64,000 nucleotides of DNA. Origin: an uncultured Candidatus Saccharibacteria bacterium (lineage in GTDB: Bacteria > Patescibacteriota > Saccharimonadia > Saccharimonadales > Saccharimonadaceae). Both the position numbers and the translations under genes were made by a program. Below are positions 8,689 to 17,044 of this stretch, in pieces; the first letter of the stretch is position 1; each line of letters starts with the position of its first letter. The stretch covers positions 71,501 through 135,500 of the forward strand of contig CALJPD010000011.1 of NCBI GenBank assembly GCA_937981355.1, given 5' to 3'. Under the pieces are notes generated by a model. The model was not told the DNA's origin, searched no databases, and was given only the letters and a program-made list of their open reading frames with translations.

Positions 8689-10077
8689 CTACTTACGGGA
8701 TAATTTGCTTGCCGCAGTCCGCACTGCCTCACTCCACGTTAAGAAAACATGTGGAAGCTCTGCCAGCTGCTCAGCAGTGAGGTCGTGTTTGATAGCGAGC
8801 GTGACCTCTTGGATGAGCTCACTAGCCCGCGGAGCAACAATCGTCCCGCCGAGCAATACCCCTTGCTTGTCGCTAATCAGCTTGACGAATCCCTCACGGA
8901 AGTCACTTGTATTGCTGCGAGCAATCATCCCGAGCGGTACTAACACCTTATTAATCTTGAGATCGCGCTTAATACAGTCATCTTCATTAAAGCCCACACT
9001 GGCTACCTCTGGATAAATGAAGGTAGCGCGCGGCACTAACTCGTAGTCGAGCATCATTTGCGATTTGGGGTGAAGGATGTTGTGTGCTGTTAGCCGGCCC
9101 TCGCTCAAGACGGTGTGGGTTGGCACATCATTACCCAGCACGTGGCCCGCCGCATAGATATGCCGCACGTTGGTTTGGAAGAATTGGTTGACCTCAACAC
9201 CACCATCGGGCGAATACGTTACCTCGGCATTATCAAGCCCAATATCAATGGTTGGCTCTGGCTTGGTTGCTACCAAGACACGCTCTACTTCCATCGTCCG
9301 CTCAATACCACCACGGATATATTGGACGATCACATTACCACTTGGGCCACGCATGAGGGAGCGAATCGTCGTTTGCGTTAGGACCGACAGTGGTTGGTCG
9401 CGCTGCAGGAGGCTGCTCACCGCCTCACTTACCTCTTCATCCTCAGTCGGCAAAATGCGCGATGACTGCTCTGCCACCGACACCGTACTACCAAAGGTCG
9501 CAAAGAAATGCGCTAGCTCAATCGCCGTCGTCGTCGCACCAATGATCAATAGGCTGCGAGGCGGGCGGCTCAGTTTGAGAGCGGTGCGTGGTGTCAGCCA
9601 GTCAATCGTCTCGATACCTGCAATCGCTGGCTGGGTCACGTGTGCCCCTGTTGCGATCAAAACATGCCCTGCTGTTACTTCATGGTCACCAATCGTTACA
9701 GTGTGCTGGTCACGTAAGACACCTTTGCCGTAGAATGTATCAATCCCTTGTTGGTTATAATAGTGCTCGTTATCGCCCGCACCAGTCCGCTCTACCACTG
9801 TATTTTTCCAGTGCTGGATGGCTGGGTAGTCAAAATCCACTCGCGATGTATCGAGCCCAAACTGGTGACCCCGCTGGATACGATTGTAAAGCTGTGCCAC
9901 ACCCAGCAACGTCTTGACGGGGATATCTCCCCAATTAGGCGCACCACCACCAAAGGTGTCTGCCTCAATCAGCCCCACCTTCTTATCTGCCCGGGCCGCC
10001 ACCAAAGCCGCAGTACTGCCAGCTGCACCACTACCCAGCACCAACAAATCATAATCGTAGCGTGGTCGTCGTATCAT
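8689..10077 (-). CDS. Lpd/mercuric-reductase-like FAD oxidoreductase lacking redox cysteines
   Basis: A 462-residue flavoprotein of the pyridine nucleotide-disulfide oxidoreductase fold. It has the FAD-binding GSGAAGSTAA (residues 15-24), the second FAD motif ending IYAAGHV, a central NAD(P) domain (LLIIGATTTAIELAHFFATF) and a C-terminal dimerisation domain. The redox CxxxxC is replaced: the segment GGGAPNWGDIPVKTLL has Ala46 and Asp51 where the cysteines belong. The usual catalytic HPTxSE near the C-terminus reads FLTWSE. It cannot work by the dithiol mechanism; electron transfer from NAD(P)H to a quinone or small acceptor is a possible role. AAGGAG lies 8 nt before the ATG and TATAAT about 45 nt upstream. 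Confidence 0.85.
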   Translation of the reverse strand: MIRRPRYDYDLLVLGSGAAGSTAALVAARADKKVGLIEADTFGGGAPNWGDIPVKTLLGVAQLYNRIQRGHQFGLDTSRVDFDYPAIQHWKNTVVERTGAGDNEHYYNQQGIDTFYGKGVLRDQHTVTIGDHEVTAGHVLIATGAHVTQPAIAGIETIDWLTPRTALKLSRPPRSLLIIGATTTAIELAHFFATFGSTVSVAEQSSRILPTEDEEVSEAVSSLLQRDQPLSVLTQTTIRSLMRGPSGNVIVQYIRGGIERTMEVERVLVATKPEPTIDIGLDNAEVTYSPDGGVEVNQFFQTNVRHIYAAGHVLGNDVPTHTVLSEGRLTAHNILHPKSQMMLDYELVPRATFIYPEVASVGFNEDDCIKRDLKINKVLVPLGMIARSNTSDFREGFVKLISDKQGVLLGGTIVAPRASELIQEVTLAIKHDLTAEQLAELPHVFLTWSEAVRTAASKLSRK

Positions 10078-10191
10078 GTGGTGGTTCTCCTTAACTCCTG
10101 ATTGGGCGTTTTCTCTATTATACCACTGGCCTGGGCAAAAAAGAACGCCAAAACACTCGTCTGAGCCCTAGTCTTCTTACTAATTCTCTGC

Positions 10192-10197
10192 TATAAT
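10192..10197 (+). promoter_or_regulatory. -10 box of tRNA-Met gene
   Basis: TATAAT, preceded by TGC as an extended -10, ends 11 nt before the 5' end of the tRNA, which fits a short 5' leader. Confidence 0.5.
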
Positions 10198-10208
10198 GCG
10201 TCATGTTT

Positions 10209-10285
10209 GGCACCGTAGCTCAGCTGGTTAGAGCGCAGGACTCATAAGCCTGAGGTCACTGGTTCGATCCCAGTCGGTGCTACCA
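10209..10285 (+). tRNA. tRNA-Met (CAU), elongator
   Basis: A full cloverleaf can be drawn with encoded CCA. The acceptor GGCACCG pairs with CGGTGCT (G1-U72 wobble), the D stem is GCTC/GAGC, the anticodon loop is CTCATAA, and the T arm carries GGTTCGATCCC. The overall sequence is closer to elongator tRNA-Met than to Ile2 or fMet. The last pair of the anticodon stem (31-39) is an A-G mismatch. Confidence 0.9.
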
Positions 10286-10296
10286 GATATGATAGG

Positions 10297-10330
10297 CGGC
10301 GTACAATAAGTGCGCCGTTTTGTTTTTTAT
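10297..10330 (+). terminator. Intrinsic terminator of tRNA-Met
   Basis: An 8-bp stem, CGGCGTAC with GTGCGCCG and a 5-nt loop, is followed by TTTTGTTTTTTAT, directly downstream of the tRNA. Confidence 0.8.
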
Positions 10331-10425
10331 CCAAGGCTATAGCCTATATCGGATGTGCGAGGATGAATATTATAGGGGTATGTTCAAAGCACCTCAGGCG
10401 CATCACCCAAGGTGCTTTCGATCGT

Positions 10426-10542
10426 TTAGAGTTCTACCTCTGCTAATTTGCTGTGGCGCGCGGCAATGAATGCCCGCAGCTCTGCCATACTACGCGACCG
10501 ATTCCAGGTGGCGAGTATGGTTTCTTTTGTCTTTTTTCGCAT
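10426..10542 (-). CDS. Small basic protein, 38 residues
   Basis: An ATG at 10542 follows GAGGG with a 5-nt gap and opens a 38-codon frame. The peptide starts MRKKTKETILATWNRSRSM and ends HSKLAEVEL. It is basic at the N-terminus and amphipathic in the middle (AELRAFIAAR). I know no family for it. An imperfect AAAGCACC/GGTGCTTT stem (10385-10418) follows the gene and could act as terminator. It is supported by the ribosome site and protein-like composition only. Confidence 0.45.
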   Translation of the reverse strand: MRKKTKETILATWNRSRSMAELRAFIAARHSKLAEVEL

Positions 10543-10946
10543 ATCTACCCTCTTTTTTGTGTTGTCATTATCGACCTACCTCGATCCTAGCATATATACG
10601 AACAAAATGCAAACAAATTGTTTCTTAATTTACTTTTTACCTTATTCATCCCCGTTATTTACTATTTATTCTAAGAACCTTTGTGTATCGTACTTTGTGT
10701 GTCACCTCTGAAGCTCTGTCATTACTTACATTACACCCTCTTTGTCTTTCGGTCTTCACGATAGAGACAATAGCTGCTGACTGTATTAAAGGTGTGAACA
10801 GTACCTACCAGCTCATGCGCCAGTAATAAGTCTCCTCTCATTTGAACAAAAAACTACACTCTACTAGACGCCAGTAGTAAAGGCACCAAGAATAGTTTTG
10901 AGGTTGATACTAACCTCATTCCATCTCTACCCTCTCAAGATAATCC
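10543..10946. other. Gene-free stretch
   Basis: AT-rich sequence without a supported gene. It holds one short perfect stem, GAGGTT/AACCTC at 10900-10917. Plus-strand frames here have no ribosome site and a low-complexity composition. Confidence 0.5.
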
Positions 10947-10975
10947 AAAGCAAAAACCCTACCGTGTGGTAGGGT
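10947..10975 (-). terminator. Intrinsic terminator of tRNA-fMet
   Basis: On the minus strand ACCCTACC and GGTAGGGT form an 8-bp stem with a 4-nt loop, followed by TTTTGC. It lies just past the 3' end of the initiator tRNA. Confidence 0.8.
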
Positions 10976-10982
10976 CCTTACC

Positions 10983-11061
<79 letters not shown>

Positions 11062-11144
11062 TTACGGTTCTTATTCTACCAGTGATGAATGCCGATTGTC
11101 AAGGATTTACCACCTGAATATCAAGATTTCCGCTCCCCCGCTTG

Positions 11145-11603
11145 TTATTTATCCTTTTGCTGGGCCTGCTCAGCTGCACCACCAAAGAGGAAGGTCACCC
11201 ACTGCTCGAAGTTGCTACTCTGTGTATCGGGGTTGGTAGGCTTATCGGTTGGTGGGTCGTGCGCCTCAGAGCTATTCTTGGGTAGCACAATCACCTTCTC
11301 GCCAGGTGCCACTAGGCCAAGTTTCTCACGAGCAGCAAGCTCTTTATATTCGTCGCTCTCGCGGAAATTCTTTTGGTATTGCAGCGTTTGCGTCTCAAGC
11401 TCGGTGAGGACAAGCTGCCGCCGTTTCGTCTCTAGCTCGCGCTGCTGCGTATAGTTCTGCTGGAGACGTGCTACCGACTGCCAGGCAAGGTATGTCGCAA
11501 TCACGAGCGCAAGCGCCAGCACAATGGTATTGAGCTGGAGATAATCATGCTTGATCTTGTAGATGATGTGGCGCTTGGTAGTGTCGCTGAACACAAACTT
11601 CAT
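11145..11603 (-). CDS. Septum formation initiator family protein (FtsB/DivIC-like)
   Basis: A 152-residue bitopic membrane protein. A short basic cytoplasmic N-terminus is followed by one membrane helix (about residues 25-43, TIVLALALVIATYLAW). Next comes a coiled coil (about 45-90, LQQNYTQQRELETKRRQLVL) and the family signature YKELAAREKLGLVAPGEKVI. The family bridges FtsL and FtsQ/DivIB in the divisome. The C-terminal tail (120-152) is disordered and Pro/Thr-rich. The gene has TATAAT ending 8 nt before the ATG. Confidence 0.85.
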   Translation of the reverse strand: MKFVFSDTTKRHIIYKIKHDYLQLNTIVLALALVIATYLAWQSVARLQQNYTQQRELETKRRQLVLTELETQTLQYQKNFRESDEYKELAAREKLGLVAPGEKVIVLPKNSSEAHDPPTDKPTNPDTQSSNFEQWVTFLFGGAAEQAQQKDK

Positions 11604-11741
11604 AGGCTTCTATTATACCGTAGACCGCGCAGTTGCTGCAAAAGCTGCGGCCAGCAAAAAACACGCTGCGCACCACAATTTTGGTCAAAAATCGCTCATA
11701 GACTTGCCAGGTGTCGACCTCTGTGCTATAACCAATGCAAG

Positions 11742-12374
11742 ATGACACATATACAACCTTCTCATAGGGCTGTGCTTGAGAGCAGTCCAGTGTTACCAGT
11801 AACGCCAGAAACGATAGTTGGTGCTGTGACATATGCAACAGTACGGGTAGGCCAATTAGCAATACAAGGCGAGCTATTTAGTGATAGCGATACTTCTTAT
11901 TCTGCCGATCATGAACAAACCGAGCCTATACCCGCAATACACCCCAACACTCATACCACAGGCGGCTCTACCTCTGAAACGCAGCCAAAGAGGCCTACAT
12001 TTGATGATCTCCTTGCCCGACAACGCTCTGTTAATGCGCTTGGGCGCAAACGCACTCGTCATTCTACCCCCGAACTTATCAATGCTTGGCGAGAGCTCGA
12101 TCACGCCATTGCCAACCATCTTTTTGGCATGTCACCACAAGAATATAAAAAGTGCCGCACTGAGGCGACGGAGCAATTCTATGCAATCGTTGCATACCGC
12201 CGAAAAGTACGTGATGCCGCTAAAACCACTCACCCATCCCAAACCGCCGCTCAGCACAGCAATAGGCCACAGCGAAGCGCACGAGAAAGATTATTCAGCC
12301 CTCAGGATGCCGCCGCTGGAGAATATGTAGTGCGTCCAAATCTACCAAAAACCCCTAAGAAGCTCGACTACTAG
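11742..12374 (+). CDS. Hypothetical protein, 210 residues
   Basis: I do not recognise this protein. It is soluble, with a Thr/Glu/Pro-rich segment around residues 40-80 and a more ordered, probably helical region (FDDLLARQRSVNALGRKR, then WRELDHAIANHLFGMSPQEY). The tail is basic and low in complexity. The ATG at 11742 is chosen because an extended -10 (TGCTATAAC) ends 10 nt upstream, as in other genes here; a longer frame upstream has no protein-like composition. It is divergent from the FtsB-like gene. Confidence 0.55.
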   Translation: MTHIQPSHRAVLESSPVLPVTPETIVGAVTYATVRVGQLAIQGELFSDSDTSYSADHEQTEPIPAIHPNTHTTGGSTSETQPKRPTFDDLLARQRSVNALGRKRTRHSTPELINAWRELDHAIANHLFGMSPQEYKKCRTEATEQFYAIVAYRRKVRDAAKTTHPSQTAAQHSNRPQRSARERLFSPQDAAAGEYVVRPNLPKTPKKLDY

Positions 12375-12418
12375 TAGCATATACACCAATAATACGGTAT
12401 AATGTGGCAAGTGGATCT

Positions 12419-12494
12419 GGGGGCGTAGCTCAGTGGTCAGAGCAGCGGGCTCATAACCTGTTGGTCGCTGGTTCAAGTCCAGCCGCCCCCACCA
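12419..12494 (+). tRNA. tRNA-Ile2 (CAU, lysidine-modified)
   Basis: A complete cloverleaf with encoded CCA: acceptor GGGGGCG/CGCCCCC, anticodon loop CTCATAA, T arm GGTTCAAGTCC. The D loop (AGTGGTCAGA) and the variable-T region (TTGGTCGCTGGTTCAAG) resemble bacterial tRNA-Ile2 rather than tRNA-Met. As the other two CAU tRNAs in the window are Met and fMet, this is the expected TilS substrate. Anticodon alone would read as Met. Confidence 0.85.
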
Positions 12495-12513
12495 TTGCAA
12501 AGATTAGTCATAG

Positions 12514-12536
12514 CACGCCCATAGTGGCGTGTTTTG
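12514..12536 (+). terminator. Intrinsic terminator of tRNA-Ile2
   Basis: CACGCC and GGCGTG form a 6-bp stem followed by TTTT, 20 nt after the tRNA. Confidence 0.7.
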
Positions 12537-12564
12537 AGTATGCGCAAACGGTATTAATAGGACT

Positions 12565-12694
12565 ATGAGTAACGCAGCTAACCGCATAGACTATATCGAG
12601 TTTCCAGCCCGAGATGCTACGAAGTTGGCTACAGTAAAAGCGCTTTTATCTTCAAGACCCAGCAGGCAATAACCTTGCAGCTTGGTTGGAGTAA
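12565..12694 (+). pseudogene. Internally deleted VOC (glyoxalase-like) gene remnant
   Basis: The ATG at 12565 opens a peptide MSNAANRIDYIEFPARDATK that is the typical first strand of a VOC/glyoxalase-like protein. About 25 codons later the frame is lost. In the +1-shifted frame the next codons give FYLQDPAGNNLAAWLE and a stop, which is the typical last strand of the same family. The middle of the domain (about 70-80 residues) is missing, so this is a decayed copy with a deletion. A full-length VOC gene lies nearby at 12979. Confidence 0.6.
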
Positions 12695-12754
12695 TCATTA
12701 GGAATTTTACGATTGTATTAGCAACATCATACTATTGCTTATTGCAAAACTTCA

Positions 12755-12784
12755 TTGCATATAGTCGTTACTTTCTGCTATACT
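12755..12784 (+). promoter_or_regulatory. Promoter of the small membrane protein gene
   Basis: TTGCAT (12755-12760), an 18-nt spacer, and TATACT (12779-12784). The -10 ends exactly 6 nt before the ATG at 12791. Confidence 0.6.
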
Positions 12785-12790
12785 ACAGCT

Positions 12791-12973
12791 ATGAAGAGCA
12801 AAAAATTATCCGACAAGATCATCATTGCATGGCTGGCAGTGCTTACCATCGGCCTCCTGTCGCTTATCGGCTGGGCCGTAGCACTGCAAAACAACTACCA
12901 CAGCGCAGTCGACTCGCTTGGTAAGCAAGTGTTTGACCTTCAAGTGCAGCTTAATCAAAAGACTCAGCGGTAA
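12791..12973 (+). CDS. Small single-pass membrane protein, 60 residues
   Basis: MKSKKLSDK is followed by one membrane helix (residues 10-33, IIIAWLAVLTIGLLSLIGWA) and a polar, possibly coiled tail ending QLNQKTQR. No family is recognised. A good promoter lies directly upstream with no room for a ribosome site, so translation would be leaderless. The next gene, a VOC protein, starts 5 nt after the stop and is probably in the same transcript. Confidence 0.6.
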   Translation: MKSKKLSDKIIIAWLAVLTIGLLSLIGWAVALQNNYHSAVDSLGKQVFDLQVQLNQKTQR

Positions 12974-12978
12974 TCATC

Positions 12979-13419
12979 ATGCCTACCCTCCATCACATCG
13001 CACTCTCGGTACGCAGCGCTGGCGCAAGCATCCAGTTCTACAAACGCCTTGGCTTCACTGAGGTAGTTGTGTGGCATGCACCAGATGGTACGTTGAGTAT
13101 TCACCAGCTGATGAACTCCAGTGATGTAATCCTCGAGCTCTTTGCTTATGCCCACAATACACACCAACCACAAGCACAGCCAGCAATTGGCAATGATCTT
13201 GAGACGGTTGGCGTCAAGCATATTGGCCTTAGCGTTGATAATCTCGATGAGTTTCACGCAGCAGCCCTTAGCTGGGGCGAGCCAACCGATATTGTGATGG
13301 GGCGGACTGGCTTTCGCTACTGCTTCATCAAAGACCCAGACGGCAACTGGGTGGAAATCGTCGAAGACAAGCGCAACCTCGTACCAGGTATGGCAGTCGT
13401 GGATATGTCGTCGTCATAA
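12979..13419 (+). CDS. VOC family protein (glyoxalase/dioxygenase-like)
   Basis: A 146-residue protein with two beta-alpha-beta-beta-beta modules. The first starts LHHIALSVRSAGASIQFYKR, the second VKHIGLSVDNLDEFHAA, and it ends in KDPDGNWVEIVE. Candidate metal ligands are in HHIA, LELF, KHIG and VEIVE. The spacing resembles lactoylglutathione lyase-like or methylmalonyl-CoA epimerase-like members, but the substrate is unknown. It follows the small membrane protein and precedes a hypothetical gene in the same direction. Confidence 0.85.
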   Translation: MPTLHHIALSVRSAGASIQFYKRLGFTEVVVWHAPDGTLSIHQLMNSSDVILELFAYAHNTHQPQAQPAIGNDLETVGVKHIGLSVDNLDEFHAAALSWGEPTDIVMGRTGFRYCFIKDPDGNWVEIVEDKRNLVPGMAVVDMSSS

Positions 13420-13442
13420 TATTTAGCCAGCAAAGGAGGAAT

Positions 13443-14180
13443 ATGTCTCATTCAGTCATACTCACTCAACTCGCCAACAGTGGCTGGAGCCAGTGCCCAT
13501 CAATTGCTCGTGCCTTAGCCGAAGCTGGTATTCCTGTACCAACTGAAGCTTATCTACGGAGCGCCTTTGACATATCGGTCTGGGATACGGTTGCAACGCT
13601 ATCTAGCGATCTGTCACGGCACTTTCAGAGCTACCCCTTCGCTGAGGAGGCTATCTATGGCCCACTCCTAGTGCCGCACGCCCGTTTGTTTGATGTGCGC
13701 CGATCTCAAAGCAGACATATCCGCAGCAGCCAACCTGAGATAACCAAGCCAGACTTCGTCGACGAGCGCCTTCCTTTTGGCGCTGACCATACTGACCTTG
13801 CAGCTCCTTGGACACTCTTCGTTACCATTATCTCTGATGCTGGCCTAGCAATGGGCAGTTACAACGATATCACTGCACAGCCCAGGAATATATACACCGT
13901 CAACAGCTCCGACACGCGCCAACTGATGACCCGACAACTATGGTGTGCGCTCGTCTTGCAAAATCCCCAAGCACCAGACTGCGAACAACGCAAACGCTGG
14001 ACGAGTACACTCTTTGCTGGTGAAGCATTGATTGATGGCAGCGCTGTCTCAGGGACAGTCTTGCATGGCCAGGTGCGCCAACGTCTCGGCAAAGCCACTC
14101 GTGGTAGTTCGCCAATGCGCGTTCGTCCAGCACTGCATGTGGGGAGCGCTGCACCAATGCATAACATGTCGTATAGCTAA
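13443..14180 (+). CDS. Hypothetical protein, 245 residues
   Basis: A soluble protein without membrane helices or a motif I know. It starts MSHSVILTQLANSGWSQCPS and has a stretch DLAAPWTLFVTIISDAGLAM that suggests a beta sheet. The start is well supported by AAAGGAGGA directly upstream of the ATG. It is 23 nt after the VOC gene, so the two are probably translated from one mRNA. Confidence 0.65.
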   Translation: MSHSVILTQLANSGWSQCPSIARALAEAGIPVPTEAYLRSAFDISVWDTVATLSSDLSRHFQSYPFAEEAIYGPLLVPHARLFDVRRSQSRHIRSSQPEITKPDFVDERLPFGADHTDLAAPWTLFVTIISDAGLAMGSYNDITAQPRNIYTVNSSDTRQLMTRQLWCALVLQNPQAPDCEQRKRWTSTLFAGEALIDGSAVSGTVLHGQVRQRLGKATRGSSPMRVRPALHVGSAAPMHNMSYS

Positions 14181-14411
14181 TTGCTAATACGCAGCTTATG
14201 CGCTCACACCTCCTCTCATACTCCTCTTGCTGCGAACGGCGCAAAACGAGAGAAAACGCAGCTCACGCTGAGCGCCGCTCTCTAGTGCTCTGAGTGGTGC
14301 GAGAGCGTACTTCTCTATACAAACTTAGTTATCGTCACGCGGTATAGGCTCGCGGCTTACTTCATCTCATACTCTACTTGCTTTGTAGCCCTCTCTTGCA
14401 CTAAGTTCAGC

Positions 14412-14446
14412 AAAAAGACCCTTCTGTTACAGAAAGGTCTTTTTTC
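14412..14446. terminator. Bidirectional intrinsic terminator
   Basis: AAAAAGACC pairs with GGTCTTTTT (9 bp), with an inner TTCT/AGAA extension and a TTAC loop. T-runs are present on both strands. It separates the plus-strand hypothetical gene from the converging gene ending at 14446. Confidence 0.8.
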
Positions 14447-14712
14447 TATATACAAGTGTCCGGGTTATTTGGTTGCTTAGCGGCCTTCTTGGCGGGCTTT
14501 GCCGCGTCTTTCTTGGCAGCAAAGGGGAATTTGTTGCGTGAGTGCTCCTTCACATAGTAGCCCTCAGGCATGTCACACGGCTCACCCTTGCCGTTGTTTG
14601 GTGATTTGCAAAAATAGTAAATCGTCCGCTTTACGCCACCGCGCAATACCGCATCCTTTTGCGTGTGCAAGTAGTATGTAGTACCATTCGAACTAGTATA
14701 TTCGTAAGCCAT
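14446..14712 (-). CDS. Small basic protein, 88 residues
   Basis: MAYEYTSSNGTTYYLHTQK is followed by YYFCKSPNNGKGEPCDMPEG, with two cysteines that could bind metal, then GYYVKEHSRNKFPF and a Lys/Ala-rich tail (AAKKDAAKPAKKAAK). The tail is histone-like and suggests nucleic acid or ribosome contact. I do not know a named family. AGGAGG precedes the ATG, so the start is firm. The stop lies inside the terminator stem. Confidence 0.65.
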   Translation of the reverse strand: MAYEYTSSNGTTYYLHTQKDAVLRGGVKRTIYYFCKSPNNGKGEPCDMPEGYYVKEHSRNKFPFAAKKDAAKPAKKAAKQPNNPDTCI

Positions 14713-14990
14713 AGTGCTCCTCCTATTTGATCTTACAAAACCTAGCCTACATGCTCATAAAATGGATGTCAACACTTTGGTAACGATTTTTTACAGAGAT
14801 AACGGCCAAGGGTAAGCAATTTTGTTTTTTGCTTATGGTTATTGTGTATGATAGATGTTGGTACGATTTTTGTACGATAAACAGGGGTCAAGCATAAATT
14901 TTATGGAGCACCCAGCGAACGCTTGCTCAAGACCATCATGCGTGTTGTACGTGTTGTAAATTATGTTGTAGTTTTTTATTTTTTGGCTAC
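14713..14990. other. 278-nt spacer with TACAAC-type short repeats
   Basis: No gene is supported. Read on the minus strand it contains repeated TACAACAYG-like units (near 14939-14972) and a TTTTTTACAG-like run. It is the 5' region of the 88-residue gene and the 3' region of the membrane gene at 14991. Confidence 0.4.
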
Positions 14991-15626
14991 TTATTTCGCC
15001 GCTCGATACTGAACGCGCAGCATAATCCGCAAAATAATCATCCCCACAATACGCCCAAGAATGGCCGAGATAACTACGCCAGTAAGGAGAATCGTCCAGC
15101 CAGCGAAATCGGGCGACCATAGCGGTGCGCTGAAGTTGTAGTGGTAGAGGCTGGTGTCGGGCATTTTGGCAGTCTGAAGGCCAGCATTGGTGCTACTGAG
15201 CTTGCCAAGCTCCTCGTAGACACAGCGCACATAGTCAATCGACCAGCTATGGAACCGTGGCTTACACACTGCATCGGCCTTAGCATTGGCGGTTTGGCCA
15301 GCACGATTGGTAGTACTCATTGAGGCGTTAAGCGCAGCCTTGACGTCGCGATTGTACTGCTCTTGCAGGTAAATTGGGCCAGTATCGGTATTCATGTGGG
15401 CAGAGGAATACTGCTGGAGGTCAGCGATACGCTGGCGAATCTGCTCCATATTACCCGCCTTGTCAGCCGAGAGAACTGCTCGTCGCCGCTCAGTCATCCC
15501 CACATTATTGAGCCGCAAAAAGGTTGCCGACAGCACGAGCAGCACCATAAGCAGTAGCACCAGGTGCCACATCTTAATGCGCCGGAGTCGCTTCATCGAC
15601 CGCTTGACTTGCTGTTTGTTTGCCAT
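14991..15626 (-). CDS. Membrane protein with two transmembrane segments, unknown function
   Basis: About 211 residues. A very basic N-terminus (KQQVKRSMKRLRRIKM) precedes a first membrane helix (about 20-36), then an extracytoplasmic domain with DLQQYSSAHMNTDTGPIYLQ and two cysteines (CKPRFHSW, RCVYEEL). A second helix near 175-195 and a short basic tail follow. I do not recognise the family. The ATG at 15626 is chosen over an upstream GTG at 15650; neither has a strong ribosome site. TATACT lies about 40 nt upstream. Confidence 0.65.
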   Translation of the reverse strand: MANKQQVKRSMKRLRRIKMWHLVLLLMVLLVLSATFLRLNNVGMTERRRAVLSADKAGNMEQIRQRIADLQQYSSAHMNTDTGPIYLQEQYNRDVKAALNASMSTTNRAGQTANAKADAVCKPRFHSWSIDYVRCVYEELGKLSSTNAGLQTAKMPDTSLYHYNFSAPLWSPDFAGWTILLTGVVISAILGRIVGMIILRIMLRVQYRAAK

Positions 15627-15769
15627 GCTATGTACCCTACGTATGCCCACTTATGCTTTGGGTCTAGTATAGCATAACCTCAATATTGAACCCAGTAGCG
15701 CGAGGTGGAGCAATCACGCTCCTTAGCTACCTCTGGTGGTTTTGTGCCAGAGGCGGTACAATGGAAGGT

Positions 15770-17044
15770 ATGAATATCTACTTCTCTGGAATCGGCGGTG
15801 TGGGCCTGGGGCCATTGGCTGAGTTGGCGCACGATGCAGGGCACCGTGTGCTTGGCTCGGATAGCCACATTGGACTCGAGACACAAGAACTCGAGCGGCG
15901 TGGCATCTCCGTCTCACAAGACCAAACAGGCGAATACCTGGCCTATCGCCATCAACAAACCCCCATCGATTGGTTTATCTATACTGCAGCTTTACCACCC
16001 GATCACCCCGAGCTCGTCTTAGCACACCGACTTGGCATCTATACCGCTAAGCGCGACGAGCTCCTCACTTATCTCATCAACGAGAAAGACCTCCAGCTCA
16101 TCGCCATCGCTGGTACCCACGGCAAGACGACAACAACTGGCCTGATGGTGTGGGCGCTGCGTCAGCTGGGCGAGCCAGTGAGTTACTCGGTGGGTACAAC
16201 ATTGAGCTTTGGTCCCAGTGGCCACTATGTGCCAGGCAGTCGCTACTTTGTGTATGAGTGTGATGAGTTTGACCGCAACTTTTTGCAATTCCACCCTTAT
16301 CTCACGCTGCTGACCTCTGTTGACTACGACCACCCGGATACCTACCCTACCAAGCAGGACTACACCGATGCCTTTAGCCGCTTCCTCGAGCAGAGCGAAT
16401 ATACCATCATGTGGCAACGCGATGCCGATGCAGGCGTTGTGCCACCACGGCGGCGGGCGCGTGTCTTGGAAGATGAGGATGTGCAGCAATTTACACTTGC
16501 AGGGGCGCACAACCGAGCAAACGCAACACTAGTGGCAACGGCATGCAAGCAGCTCAGGCTTGGCTCACCTGAGCACATTCGAGCAGCTATCAATACCTTC
16601 CCGGGAGTGCAGCGACGCTTTGAGCGGCTTGGGCCTGGGCTGTATAGCGATTATGGCCATCACCCTGTAGAAATCGCCGCGACATTGCAAATGGCACGAG
16701 AATTGTCCGACCACGTTGTGCTGGTATATCAGCCACATCAAAACGTCCGCCAGCATGAGATCCGTCAGCAATACACCGACTGTATGGAGCGCGCCGAGCA
16801 AATCTATTGGCTGCCAACCTACCTCAGCCGCGAAGACCCAGCTCTACCCCTCCTCACCCCGCAGCAACTTACTGAGCAACTAACAAACCGTAGCAGCGTT
16901 CACTATGCCGAGCTCGATGATACCTTGTGGCACGTCATCCAAACTGCCCGCGCCGAGGGCAAGCTTGTGCTCTGCATGGGAGCAGGGACGATCGATGGCT
17001 GGGTACGACAGCAGCTCGCGCAAGAAGGAGCACAGCAATCGTAG
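15770..17044 (+). CDS. murC: UDP-N-acetylmuramate--L-alanine ligase
   Basis: MurC adds L-alanine to UDP-MurNAc with ATP, the first step of peptide stem assembly. The N-terminal UDP-binding domain begins NIYFSGIGGVGLGPLAELA. The ATP loop AGTHGKTTTTG lies near residues 118-128, the Mur ligase ECDEFDR follows, then LAGAHNRANA, and the C-terminal Rossmann domain has YSDYGHHPVEI. Length, 424 residues, is slightly short for MurC (about 460). The ATG at 15770 is used because TACAAT ends 7 nt upstream; an in-frame ATG lies 9 nt earlier. Confidence 0.93.
   Translation: MNIYFSGIGGVGLGPLAELAHDAGHRVLGSDSHIGLETQELERRGISVSQDQTGEYLAYRHQQTPIDWFIYTAALPPDHPELVLAHRLGIYTAKRDELLTYLINEKDLQLIAIAGTHGKTTTTGLMVWALRQLGEPVSYSVGTTLSFGPSGHYVPGSRYFVYECDEFDRNFLQFHPYLTLLTSVDYDHPDTYPTKQDYTDAFSRFLEQSEYTIMWQRDADAGVVPPRRRARVLEDEDVQQFTLAGAHNRANATLVATACKQLRLGSPEHIRAAINTFPGVQRRFERLGPGLYSDYGHHPVEIAATLQMARELSDHVVLVYQPHQNVRQHEIRQQYTDCMERAEQIYWLPTYLSREDPALPLLTPQQLTEQLTNRSSVHYAELDDTLWHVIQTARAEGKLVLCMGAGTIDGWVRQQLAQEGAQQS

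Noticed and set aside
8640..8690. tmRNA tag-like GCT GCT TAA TAA on the minus strand beside the FAD oxidoreductase stop
   Set aside because: The 5' acceptor-like start would fall inside the coding gene, no TTCGAC or T-arm like sequence is found at either end, and the tag would be preceded by an in-frame TGA.
11547..11741. N-terminal extension of the 210-residue hypothetical protein
   Set aside because: The extension is antisense to the FtsB-like gene start, is rich in Cys/Arg and has no ribosome site, while a good -10 lies before the ATG at 11742.
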